A DNA stretch of 64,000 nt from Parerythrobacter_A sp963838735 (GTDB lineage Bacteria; Pseudomonadota; Alphaproteobacteria; Sphingomonadales; Sphingomonadaceae). The notes beneath the pieces were generated by a model. It made no database searches. It worked only from the letters and a program-made list of their open reading frames with translations, and had not been told where the DNA came from. The stretch is taken from assembly GCA_963838735.1 (NCBI GenBank), contig CAWISG010000010.1, positions 73,491 to 137,490 of the forward strand, in the 5' to 3' direction. Positions 1 to 9,800 of this stretch are shown piece after piece; the stretch's first letter is position 1; each line of letters begins with the position of its first letter. The position numbers and the translations under genes were made by a program.

Positions 1-949
1 GAGCAGGCGTGGCTGTGGATCGGCTTCCCCCATGACCGCAGCGAATGGGGCGACCATTTCGAAGCCGCGCAGGCCGAGATCGCGGCGTTCGCCAATGCGG
101 TCGCCGATAGCGGACAGCCGGTGCGCCTGCTGGTCCGCGATGCGGCGAATGCGCAAGCGGCGCGGGCACTGGTCTCGGCTGCGGTCACGCTGGAGCGGCG
201 CACCTATGGCGATATCTGGCTGCGCGATACCGGCCCCATCGTGCGGGGTGACGGTGTCGCGGTACGCCCCGGCTTCAACGGCTGGGGTGGCAAGTATCCG
301 ATGCCGGGCGATGAGCGGATTGGTGCGATGCTCGCCCGGGACGCGGGATTGGCGCTGCATCGTCCCGATTGGGTGCTGGAAGGCGGCGCGGTGGACGGCG
401 ATGGCACCGGGCGGGTGCTGACGACGGAGCAATGCCTGCTCAACCCCAATCGCAATCCGGCGCTCGCGCAGCTTGATATCGAAGACAGACTTGCAACGGA
501 TCTGGGGTTCTCCGACGTTGTCTGGCTAGGCGATGGGTTGGTGAACGACCATACCGACGGCCACGTCGATAACCTCGCGCGGTTTGTCGCGCCAGGCCGC
601 GTGGTCGTGCCCGAACCGGAGCGGGTCGGACGATCCCAATGCCGCCATTTATCGCGATGCGGCGGCTCGTGCCGAAACGGCGGGTCTGGACGTGGTACAC
701 ATCCCCTCACCCGGTCATGTCAGGCGCGATGGACAGGTCCAACCGGCCAGCTACGTCAATTTCGCCATCACCAATACGCTGGTCGTGGTGCCGACCTTCG
801 GCTGCGCGAACGATGCCGCGGCAGTGGCCGCCATCGGCGCATTATTCCCCACGCGGCATGCCGTCGGGCTGCCCGCGCTTGCCGTGCTGGCGGGTGGCGG
901 CGGGTTCCATTGCGCCAGCATGCAGATGCCCCGGATCGCGGCACCTTAA
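1..949 (+). CDS. aguA: Agmatine deiminase family protein, 5'-truncated by window edge and frameshifted
   Basis: Agmatine deiminases convert agmatine to N-carbamoylputrescine and ammonia in the cytoplasm, feeding putrescine synthesis. The frame is open from base 1, so the true start lies upstream. Visible family motifs, counted from base 1, are WLRDTGP (about residue 72), GWGGKY, LEGGAVDGDG, and NDHTDGHVDNLARF, which holds the catalytic His/Asp region. The final GGGGFHC motif carries the nucleophilic Cys. The first part is read in frame 1 to about base 620. The conserved remainder (from DDPNAAIYRD on) continues in frame 2 to the stop at 947-949, so one extra base lies near 615-632. Every active-site motif survives, which suggests a sequencing indel and not a dead gene. 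The related peptidyl-arginine deiminase name is possible; family assignment is firm. Confidence 0.85.
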
Positions 950-984
950 CGGTTTGTTAGGGCGATGCGACGCATCGTCGGTGC

Positions 985-1104
985 ATGACCAAGGCGCTTT
1001 CCTTCCTGCCGGATTTCGACGCCCAGGCCGATCGCGTGCGCACCATCATCGTGCACGGTTGCGCCCTTGCCCTGATACTGGCCGGAGCCGTCCAGCCCTT
1101 CTGA
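985..1104 (+). CDS. Possible small membrane protein, 39 aa
   Basis: A 39-codon ATG-to-TGA frame with a charged N-terminal half (FDAQADRVR) followed by one hydrophobic stretch (IIVHGCALALILAGAV) that could span a membrane. It begins 36 bases after the agmatine deiminase stop, on the same strand. It has no recognisable family and no strong ribosome binding site. It may be a genuine single-pass small protein or a chance frame. Confidence 0.3.
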   Translation: MTKALSFLPDFDAQADRVRTIIVHGCALALILAGAVQPF

Positions 1105-1138
1105 CAGCTATCTCGGCTTAATTGGCGAGCAAGTCGAT

Positions 1139-1281
1139 CTAGAGTGCAGGGCGCGCAGCGATCAGCCAGAGCGTGATGCAGTGGAACGCGGCAATCGCGA
1201 GATGGGCGGTCACCATTGGATTGTCGAACGACCCGACAGTCCGACATTCAGTACCAGCGACAGGACGATAAGCAGCTTCAC
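1139..1281 (-). CDS. Possible small membrane protein downstream of thrS, apparently frameshifted
   Basis: A GTG at 1281 lies 13 bases after the thrS stop and opens a hydrophobic frame (KLLIVLSLVLNVGL). That frame stops early, but a one-base shift near 1245 continues into a second hydrophobic segment (TAHLAIAAFHCITLWLIAA) ending at 1139. Together they would make a protein of about 46 residues with two membrane segments. The placement directly behind thrS and the hydrophobic character on both sides of the shift are the only support. No family was recognised. Confidence 0.3.
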
Positions 1282-1294
1282 GGTTCGAGACCCG

Positions 1295-3347
1295 TCATGC
1301 GTTCGCGACGTCCGAAACACCCTCCCGCAAATCCGGCGGTGTCGCCGCATCGCGCAGCATGGCGACGGCCTCGGCGACCGGCATCGTGCGCTGTTCCTTT
1401 TCGCCCAGCGTGCGGATGGCGACGGTGCCTTCCTCCGCCTCGCGCTTGCCGACCACCAGCAGGTACGGCACCTTGGCCAGGCTGTGTTCGCGCACCTTGT
1501 AATTGATCTTCTCGTTACGCAGGTCGCTCGTCGCACGCAGGCCTGCTGCCTCCAGCTGCGCCAGCACGTCGCCCGCATAGCCATCCGCGTCCGAAACGAT
1601 GGTGGCGACCACAGTTTGCACCGGCGCGAGCCAGCACGGCATGCGTCCTGCGTAATGTTCGATCAGCACGCCGATAAACCGTTCGAACGTGCCGAAGATC
1701 GCCCGGTGCAGCATGACCGGGCGGTGAGTCTCGCCATCCTCGCCGACATAGGTCGCGTCCAGCCGTTCGGGCAGCACGCGGTCGCCCTGGATCGTGCCGA
1801 CCTGCCAGGTGCGACCGATGGCGTCGGTCAGGTGCCATTCCAGCTTGGGCGCATAGAACGCGCCTTCGCCGGGCAATTCTTCCCAGCCATAGTCCGCCGT
1901 CGCCATGCCAGCCTCGGCAACCGCATCGCGCAATTCCTGTTCGGCCTTGTCCCACATTTCGTCGCTGCCGAACCGCTTTTCGGGGCGCAGCGCCAGCTTG
2001 ACCTGATAGGTGAAGCCGAAATCGGAATAGACGCTATCGACCAGCGCGCAGAACTTGCGCACTTCTTCCACCACCTGATCCTCGGTGCAGAAGATATGCG
2101 CGTCGTCCTGCGTGAACTGGCGCACACGCATGATGCCGTGCAGCGCGCCGTGCGGTTCGTTGCGGTGGCAGCAGCCCATCTCGCCCAGCCGCAGCGGCAG
2201 GTCGCGATAGCTCTTGATCCCCTGCTTGAAGACCAACACATGCGCCGGGCAATTCATCGGCTTGATCGCCATCCAGTCGGCATCGGGCGCGACCTTTGGT
2301 GACGCTTCGCCAGACTCTTCCGCCACATTCGGCACCACATCGGGCACGGCGAACATGTTCTCGGCATATTTGCCCCAGTGGCCGGACTGCTCCCACTGGC
2401 GGACATCCATCAGCTGCGGCGTCTTGATTTCCTGATAGCCACCCGCATCCATCCGGCGGCGCATATAGGCCTCAAGCTCGCGCCAGATGCGATAGCCGTT
2501 GGGATGCCAGAAGACCGAGCCCTGCGCTTCCTCCTGCAAATGGAACAGGTCCATCTCGCGGCCCAGCTTGCGGTGGTCGCGCTTGGCGGCTTCCTCCAGA
2601 TTGTGCAGATGCTGCTTCAGCTGTTTCTTGTTGAGCCAGCCGGTGCCGTAAATGCGCGTCAGCTGCGCATTGCGCTGGTCGCCGCGCCAGTAAGCGCCCG
2701 CCACGCGCATCAGCTTGAAGGCGGCAGGGTCCAGCTTGCCGGTGCTGGGCAGATGCGGCCCGCGGCACATATCGAGCCAGGTGTCTTCGGTATCCGGCCC
2801 GCCCGAATGATAGACGGTCAGTTCTTCGTTCTCGGGCAGTTCGGCGGCCCATTCGGCCTTGAACGCCTCGCCATTAGACTGCCACCGTTCAATCAGCTGT
2901 TCGCGCGACCAGACTTCGCGGATCAGCGGTTTATCAGCGGCGATGATGCGACGCATTTCCGCCTCGATGGCGGGCAGATCGTCCATGCTGAACGGTTCGC
3001 GGCTATCGGGGGCTTTTACGTCGTAATAGAAACCGTCATCGGTGGCGGGACCAAAGGTGATCTGCGTGCCGGGAAAAAGAGACTGCACCGCTTCGGCCAG
3101 CACGTGCGCGTAGTCGTGACGCACCAGTTCCAGCGCATCCGCTTCGTCGCGCGCGGTGACCAGCGCCAGCTCGGCATCACCGTCGAACGGACGACCAAGG
3201 TCGCGCAGTTCGCCGTCCACGCGCGCAGCCAGCGCCGCCTTGGCGAGACCGGGACCGATGGCGGCCGCAACGTCGGCAGGCGTCGACGCCGCGTTCCATT
3301 TCGCGCACGCTGCCGTCGGGCAGGCTGATTTTGAGGAGTTCGGTCAT
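1295..3347 (-). CDS. thrS: Threonyl-tRNA synthetase (frameshift near 3286)
   Basis: Charges tRNA-Thr with threonine in the cytoplasm and edits mischarged serine. The order is an N-terminal TGS domain (MTELLKISLPDGSVRE), the editing domain, a class II catalytic core and a C-terminal anticodon-binding domain. Zinc ligands are visible as the Cys in MNCPAHVL, the His in RNEPHGALHG and the His in PVMLHRAIFG. Length, about 683 residues, fits the family. The first 22 codons (from ATG at 3347) are in a different frame from the rest. Dropping one base near 3286 restores a normal sequence (TPADVAAAIGPGLAKAAL). Because the enzyme is essential, the shift is very probably a sequence error. Confidence 0.95.
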
Positions 3348-3451
3348 GGCTTCGGGTTCCGTAGGCAGGGTGTCGCCGCCTCATGGCACAGCACGGCCCG
3401 CGCTTGAACCCGCCTTCGACGCACGTTCGGAACGCCTTCAGCACAGCCGCC

Positions 3452-5110
3452 TCAGCCGGTAAGGCGACGGCTTCCATAGGCTGCCGTCTGGCGGTGGCTG
3501 CCCGTAACGCTGGCATCGCGCGTTTTCACCGAAGCCGAGAAACGCCATTCGCTGTTAGCGGCATCGGGTGTCAACTCCACCGCCATGTAGCCGCGCGCGC
3601 CGGTATTGGCCCAGACGAGCTGTTCGTTCGCAGCGACCAGTTCGCGCGCCAGCCGGTCGGGCGCGACCCACGGCAGGTACGTTTCGAAGCCGGGCGACGT
3701 AACCGACTGCCCGGCAAATTCGACTCCGGCGGGCGTGCCGTCCTGCGCCAGTTCGAATGCCCAGCCATTATGGCTGTCACCGGTTAGAACCACCAGGTTC
3801 GCGTCGGCATCGAGCGAAGCGGTCAGCAGCCGTTCGCGCGCCGCAGGATACCCGTCCCACGCATCGAAATTCAGCGGCAGGCCGGTACGCGCAGCGCCGT
3901 GCGCAGCCTGCAACCGGCGGCGCAGGTCGGCCGGAACGCTGGTGGGCACATCGTCGAGCAAGCTGGACGCCGCGCCCAGCGTGCCCATGATTGTCTGGTT
4001 GACCAGCACCTGCCACCGCTTGCCGCCCCGCGACGAAGCCGCGATACCGTCCTCCAGCCACGCCTCCTGCACCGGTCCGTACATGGACCGCGCCGGATCG
4101 CGCCATGCCCCGTCGCGGAAGGTGGTCAGCGCGGCAAAGGCTTCCGCCGTGCTGTTCACGCCGGACAGGATTTTCGAAAGGTCCGGTGCCTCATCGCGCC
4201 CTTCCAGCCGCGAATCGACGCGGAACAGCGTGGCGAGATCGCCGATTTCGTAGGACGCCCACGGTTCGTCCGAGACCGGCATCCATTCGCGATAGGCCTG
4301 CTTGGCCGCAGCCTTGCGCACGTCCCAGCTGCCTTCGGTAGCGGGCTGGTGGTTTTGCGCGCCATCGCGCCAGCTGTCATTGGTGCTCTCGTGGTCGTCC
4401 CACGTCGCCACCATCGGCAGCAACTGGTGCAGCCGCAGCAGATCCGGATCGTCGCGATAGGCGGCGTACCGGGCGCGGTAGTCGGCCAGCGACACGATCT
4501 CGTCCAGCGGGTCGACCATCTCGGCACGGACGGCGGCGTCGGCATCGGGATAGGTGCCGCGTGCATATTCGTAGAGATAGTCGCCGGTATGCACTGCCAG
4601 GTCGAATTCGCCGGCCGCCGCCGCATGGGCGTAGGCGTTGAACCAGCCATAACCGATATTGGAACAGCCGAAGGCGGCCATGCGGAACCGGTCGGTTTTC
4701 CCGACGGGCAGTGTGCGGGTGCGCCCGGTGGCGGATTTTGTCCCGCCGGGTGCGATGAAGCGATAGGAATAGCAAGTGGCGGGATCGAGCCCGGTCGCCA
4801 CCGGCTTGACGCATCCGTCCCGCGCCGCCGATGCCTCGACCGTGCCGCCCGCCACGACGCGCGCGAAACTGTCATCGGTGGCGACCTCCCATTGCAGCGC
4901 GGTGGGCTGGCTCGCGACGTAGCGCGTCCACAGCAGCATCGAAGTCGGCCCCGGCTCACCGCTGGCGACCCCATGCGTGAACCCGCTGCGCATCTGCGCC
5001 GCCAGCGGCGTCGCAGCCAGCGCGCCCCCGGCAAGGCCAAGCCGGAACAGCGAACGGCGCGAAACAGAAAGGGCGGAACGGGCGGTCTGGTCGATCATGC
5101 CGGTATCCAT
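3452..5110 (-). CDS. phoD: PhoD-type alkaline phosphatase/phosphodiesterase, Tat-exported
   Basis: A metal-dependent phosphoesterase of the PhoD family, about 552 residues, expected in the periplasm, where it releases phosphate from organic phosphates. The N-terminus carries a twin-arginine signal (SRRSLFRLGLAGG, residues 17-29) followed by a cleavage-like stretch ending in AAQ. Metal-ligand motifs are visible: FGCSN, HTGDYLYEY, TWDDHE, LVNQT and LTGDSHNGW. An open frame extends upstream, but the ATG at 5110 places the Tat motif correctly; an in-frame ATG at 5098 is an alternative start. It is divergent from the alpha/beta hydrolase at 5156. No Pho box was identified in the short gap. Confidence 0.9.
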   Translation of the reverse strand: MDTGMIDQTARSALSVSRRSLFRLGLAGGALAATPLAAQMRSGFTHGVASGEPGPTSMLLWTRYVASQPTALQWEVATDDSFARVVAGGTVEASAARDGCVKPVATGLDPATCYSYRFIAPGGTKSATGRTRTLPVGKTDRFRMAAFGCSNIGYGWFNAYAHAAAAGEFDLAVHTGDYLYEYARGTYPDADAAVRAEMVDPLDEIVSLADYRARYAAYRDDPDLLRLHQLLPMVATWDDHESTNDSWRDGAQNHQPATEGSWDVRKAAAKQAYREWMPVSDEPWASYEIGDLATLFRVDSRLEGRDEAPDLSKILSGVNSTAEAFAALTTFRDGAWRDPARSMYGPVQEAWLEDGIAASSRGGKRWQVLVNQTIMGTLGAASSLLDDVPTSVPADLRRRLQAAHGAARTGLPLNFDAWDGYPAARERLLTASLDADANLVVLTGDSHNGWAFELAQDGTPAGVEFAGQSVTSPGFETYLPWVAPDRLARELVAANEQLVWANTGARGYMAVELTPDAANSEWRFSASVKTRDASVTGSHRQTAAYGSRRLTG

Positions 5111-5155
5111 GACTAAGTTGTGTGACCACAATGCGACGCGGTGTATGGCTAATGG

Positions 5156-5923
5156 ATGACCGACATTGGCCATCACACCATGCCCGACGGACGGCGCATC
5201 GCCTGTCGCTTCACTCCCGGAACGATGCCCGCCATCGTGTTCCTGCCCGGCTATATGTCGGACATGGAAGGCGGCAAGGCGACCGCATTGTTCGCGCAAT
5301 GCAAGGCAGATGGGCGCGCCTGCCTGCTGCTCGATTATTCGGGGTGCGGACAATCTTCGGGCGACTTTGCCGATGGCACGCTGAGCCGCTGGCGCGACGA
5401 GGTGCTGGCATTGATTGCCGTGCACGGGCTGGAGCGGGTCGTGCTGGTCGGGTCGAGCATGGGCGGGTGGCTGATGCTGTTGGTCGGGTTGGCATTGGGC
5501 CGGGACCGAGTTGCCGGATTGGTCGGCATCGCCGCCGCGCCGGATTTCACGCAATGGAGCCGGACCGATACCGAACGCGCCGCGCTGCAGCGGGGCGAAA
5601 CGGTGTATGAGCCAAGCGAATACGGCGATCCCTTGCCACACCACCCCGGCTTCCATGCCGATGGCGAGGCGCACCGCCTGCTCGATACGGACATCGCGCT
5701 GACGTGCCCGGTGCGGTTGCTACACGGGCAGGACGACATTGCTGTGCCGCCTGCGCTCTCCACCCAGCTCGCCGCCGCGCTGCGTTCGGACGACATACAG
5801 GTAACGCTGGTCAAGGCAGGCGACCACCGCCTGTCGCGGCCTTCCGACATCGCGCTGCTGCTGCGCACGGTCGCGGGGCTGGCCGACGACACCGCCGGCG
5901 ACACCGCCGACGACACAGCCTGA
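5156..5923 (+). CDS. Alpha/beta hydrolase (ABHD10-like thioesterase/esterase)
   Basis: A single-domain alpha/beta hydrolase of 255 residues, predicted cytoplasmic, with no signal peptide. The nucleophile elbow is GSSMGG (Ser at about residue 103), preceded by the usual LLLDYSGCGQSSG strand-loop. The late acid and base positions are plausible in LLHGQDDIAVP and KAGDHRLSRP. The length and the GYMSDMEGGKA start resemble the small-protein thioesterase/esterase group related to mammalian ABHD10. The substrate cannot be told. The C-terminus ends in an acidic repeat (DDTAGDTADDTA) encoded by an imperfect tandem repeat at about 5883-5920, which looks like an expandable tail. It ends 11 bases before the next gene, so the two may be co-transcribed. 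Confidence 0.8.
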   Translation: MTDIGHHTMPDGRRIACRFTPGTMPAIVFLPGYMSDMEGGKATALFAQCKADGRACLLLDYSGCGQSSGDFADGTLSRWRDEVLALIAVHGLERVVLVGSSMGGWLMLLVGLALGRDRVAGLVGIAAAPDFTQWSRTDTERAALQRGETVYEPSEYGDPLPHHPGFHADGEAHRLLDTDIALTCPVRLLHGQDDIAVPPALSTQLAAALRSDDIQVTLVKAGDHRLSRPSDIALLLRTVAGLADDTAGDTADDTA

Positions 5924-5934
5924 ACGGAAACGCC

Positions 5935-6780
5935 ATGCTCGCCATCGCCCTGCCCCTGATGTTCCTGCAAGTCGGCCCCAACCCCTCCCCCGACGCCATA
6001 GCCAACACGGTCCCGACACTTCCCGGCGTGGATAAGAAGGCAGCGGTTCGGCGCACGGTAGCGGCAGCTATCGGCCCGCAATGCCCGCTCGACACGGATG
6101 CGGATGCGGCGCGCATTGCCGAAGAAGCGCAGCTGCGCACGACCGTCACCACCGGCACGGACCGGACGGCGGCGATCCACTGCCTGGCCATGGCGCAGGC
6201 GGACCTGGGTCTATGGCCGGAGGCGGCGGAATCCTTTGCGCGGGCGCGCGCGCTGGTCGGTGGCAACCAGCGCGAGCAGGCCCGTATCGGCGGGCAACGC
6301 GGTATCGCGCTGGCGGCAGCGGGCGATACGCAAGCGGCAATGCTGGCGTTCCGGCAGGCCAGCGACGATGCGCTGGCTGCCGGAGAACCGCTATTGGCCG
6401 CCGCCTTCATCACAGAACATGCCAGCTTGCTGGTGAACGCGGGCGAACAGACCCGGGCGGCGCAACTGCTGGCCGATGCGCGGCGCGATGTCTCCGCCCA
6501 GCCGCAGATCTGGCTGCTATCCGCAACGCTGGCACGCCGTCAGGGCGATCTGGCGCAGGCCGAAACCTTTATCGGGCAGGCGCTGACGCTGGCCGATGAC
6601 GCGGAGACATTGCTGGAGGCCGGCATCATTGCCGCACTGGACGGGCGCGACGAAATGGCGCGCGAACGGTTCGACGATGCCGTCGTGCGCGCCCGGACGG
6701 GTCCGGTAGCCAATCAGGCGCGCGCCTATCTGGATCAACTGCAAGCACCTGATAAGACGGTGTCCGGGCGCCCCGACTAG
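5935..6780 (+). CDS. Exported tetratricopeptide-like repeat protein
   Basis: A 281-residue protein beginning with a short hydrophobic leader (MLAIALPLMFLQVG), so probably exported. The body is built of Ala-rich helical pairs (for example LGLWPEAAESFARARAL, AAGDTQAAMLAFRQAS, RRQGDLAQAETFIGQAL) with the spacing of TPR motifs. Such proteins are usually interaction scaffolds. The start at 5935 is chosen because the leader follows it directly; the open frame upstream overlaps the hydrolase in another frame. No enzymatic motif is seen. The gene lies between the hydrolase and the glutamate dehydrogenase on the same strand, but no functional link is evident. Confidence 0.7.
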   Translation: MLAIALPLMFLQVGPNPSPDAIANTVPTLPGVDKKAAVRRTVAAAIGPQCPLDTDADAARIAEEAQLRTTVTTGTDRTAAIHCLAMAQADLGLWPEAAESFARARALVGGNQREQARIGGQRGIALAAAGDTQAAMLAFRQASDDALAAGEPLLAAAFITEHASLLVNAGEQTRAAQLLADARRDVSAQPQIWLLSATLARRQGDLAQAETFIGQALTLADDAETLLEAGIIAALDGRDEMARERFDDAVVRARTGPVANQARAYLDQLQAPDKTVSGRPD

Positions 6781-6891
6781 TCGCGACACCGGTTGCCCCT
6801 GCATCGCGGCGGGCCTATCGCAGAACGCGGATCGGCCCAGTGGCGGACCGACCGGGCTGGCCAACCTGTTGCGGCCGGGAGAGAGCGCGTC

Positions 6892-9800
6892 ATGGCTGCA
6901 ACCCAAACACCCGAAGCGCCGCACAAGCTGGCCGAGAATACCGCGCTGGTCGCTGCCGCAGCGGATGCGATGGCCGCATCGCTGCTGCCTGGCGATACCC
7001 CGTTCGAACGGGATGCCATCACCGAAGCGGCACGGTTCGTACTGGACACCGCTGCGCAGCGTGAACCGGCGCGGTCGGCCCTGTCTATCGGGTCCGCCAG
7101 CGCCGACTACCGCTACACCCGCATTGCGGTGGTCAATGACGACATGCCGTTCCTGGTCGATTCGATTGCCGGAACGCTCACCGCGCAGGGGCTGACTATC
7201 GACCGGCTGGTCCACCCCGTCATCCCGGTGAAGCGCGATGCCGACGGCGCGCTCATCGACTTGCCCGACACGGCGGACACGCGCGAATCGATGATCTATA
7301 TCGAGACCGCGCGCGTCGATGCGCAGCGCCGCCGCGCGCTGGAAGCGGCCTTGCGCGAGACGCTGGGCGATGTGCGCGCCGCCGTGGCCGACTGGCCCAA
7401 ACTGCGCGCCGCGATGCAGGCCGATGCGCAGGCGTTGCACGATGCCGAAGGTGCCGCGCTGCTGGAATGGCTGGCAGGCGGCATGATGACGCTGCTCGGC
7501 CATGTCACGCGCTACCGCAACGGCACGCAGAGCGACATGTTCGGTGTCTGCCGCAAGAGCGCGGGCGGCATCCTTGCCGAAGCCAGCTTCGAGGCTGCAT
7601 TCGCCTGGTTCGACGATCCGGCCAAACGGTTCAGCCGCGAACCGCTGATCGTGAAGGCCAACCTCATCTCCAACGTCCATCGCCGTGTGCCGCACGACCT
7701 GCTGCTGGTGCCAGTCATGGCGTCGGACGCCGACGATGCCGAAGTTGCCGCGATATCCGTGCATGCCGGGGTGTGGACCAGCGCTGCACTGGCCGCGCCG
7801 CCGCAGGACGTGCCGCGCCTGCGCACCACGCTGGATGCGCTGTTCGACCGGCTTGGCTTCGATGCCGGTGGCCATGCTGGCAAGGCGCTGGTCCATGCCC
7901 TGACGACATTGCCGCATGATCTGGTGACGGGTTTCAGCGAACAGGACATCGCCCGCGTCGCCACCACCATGATGAGCCTGATCGACCGGCCCCGCCCGCG
8001 CCTGTCGCTGGTGGAGGCGCCTTTGCAACGCCACCTGTTCGCCTTCGTCTGGCTGCCGCGCGACATGCTGTCGACGCAAGTGCGCCAGAATGTGCAGGCC
8101 ATGCTGGAAGAAGACACCGGCGCGTCATTGCTTGACTGGAGCCTGAGCGTGGAAGGCGGCGATCTTGCTACCCTGCGCTTCGTGCTCGACCTGCGGCAGG
8201 GCGCGCGCGATTTTGCCGAAAACGCGATCGAACACCGTTTGCAGACCATGCTGCGCGGCTGGGGTGCGGAGGTAGAGCACGAGCTTACAAACCTGATGGA
8301 AGCCAAGCGCGCCGCAACCGTCGCCAGCCGCTTCGCCGATGCCTTCCCCACCGCCTATCGCGCGCATTACGGTGCAGCGGAGGCGGCCCGCGATATCGAG
8401 CGCATGCGCACGCTGGTTGCTGGCGAGGCTGGCAGCAGTCGCCGCGATGCGCGCCTGCTGCAACAGGACGGCGAAGAAGGCGAACAGCGCCTGCGCCTGA
8501 AAATCTACGAGCACGAAGGTGCGCTGCCGCTGTCCGATGCGGTCCCTGCGCTGGAGAATTTCGGCTTCGGCGTGATGGAGGAATTGCCCACCATGCTCGA
8601 AAACGGGCATCTGGGTACCATTCACGATTTCGCGCTGAGTCTGCCCGCCGGGATGACAGCAGCAGAAGTACTTGACCGCGCCGCCCCGGTCGAACGCGCC
8701 ATCGCGGCGGTCCTCAATCAGGAGGCGGAGAACGATGCCTTCAACCGGCTGGTGCCGGGCACCGGCCTGCGCGCGCGCGAGGCGGACTGGCTTCGCGCGT
8801 TCTATCGCTATCTGCGCCAGACCGGAATGGGCTTCACCATCTACACCGTCGTCGATGCGCTGGCGCAGGCCCCGTCGGTCACCCGTGCGCTGATCGACCT
8901 GTTCGAGGCGTTGCACGACCCGGCGTTCGACGGCGACCGCGAGGTGGCGGCAACGGACGCGCGCGAAGCGATCCGCGAAGGTTTGGCGGGCGTTGCCGCA
9001 ATTAACGACGACCGGCTGTTGCGCCTCTATCTCGCCGTCATCGAGGCGGTCCTGCGCACCAATGCCTTCGCGCCTGCTGCAAACGAGGCACTGGCATTCA
9101 AGATCGACAGCGCGCAGGTGCCGAACCTGCCGCGTCCCGTGCCGTGGCGCGAGATCTTCGTCTATTCGCGCCAGGTCGAGGGCATCCACCTGCGCGCCGG
9201 ACCGGTCGCGCGCGGCGGCTTGCGCTGGTCCGACCGCCGCGACGATTTCCGCACCGAAGTGCTGGGCCTGATGAAAGCACAGCGGGTGAAGAACGCGGTC
9301 ATCGTGCCGACCGGCGCAAAGGGGGGGTTCTACCCAAAGCAACTGCCCGATCCCACCATCGACCGCGAGGCTTGGGCTGCCGAAGGGCAGGCGAGTTACG
9401 AGGTTTTCATCCGCACGCTGCTGTCGGTGACGGACAATATCGTGGACGATGCGGTGGTGCATCCCGACGACGTGGTGCGACGCGATGCGGACGACCCCTA
9501 TTTTGTGGTTGCCGCCGACAAGGGCACCGCGCGCTTCTCCGACATCGCGAATGCTATTGCGGAAGATCGCGGTTTCTGGCTGGACGATGCCTTCGCCAGT
9601 GGCGGGTCCAACGGATACGACCACAAAGCGATGGGCATCACTGCCAAGGGCGCGTGGGTCTCGGTCCAGCGCCACTTCCTCGAACGCGGCGTCGATGTGC
9701 AGAGCGAGGCCATCGATGTGGTCGGCTGCGGCGATATGTCGGGTGACGTGTTCGGCAATGGTATGCTGCTGTCCAAGACAATCCGCCTGAGAGCCGCCTT

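Noticed and set aside
1181..3328. Two long plus-strand open frames (1181-2302 and 2378-3328) opposite thrS
   Set aside because: Antisense shadows of thrS; composition typical of reverse-strand reading.
6517..8079. 520-codon minus-strand open frame
   Set aside because: Opposite the repeat protein and glutamate dehydrogenase; low-complexity, with no recognisable motif.
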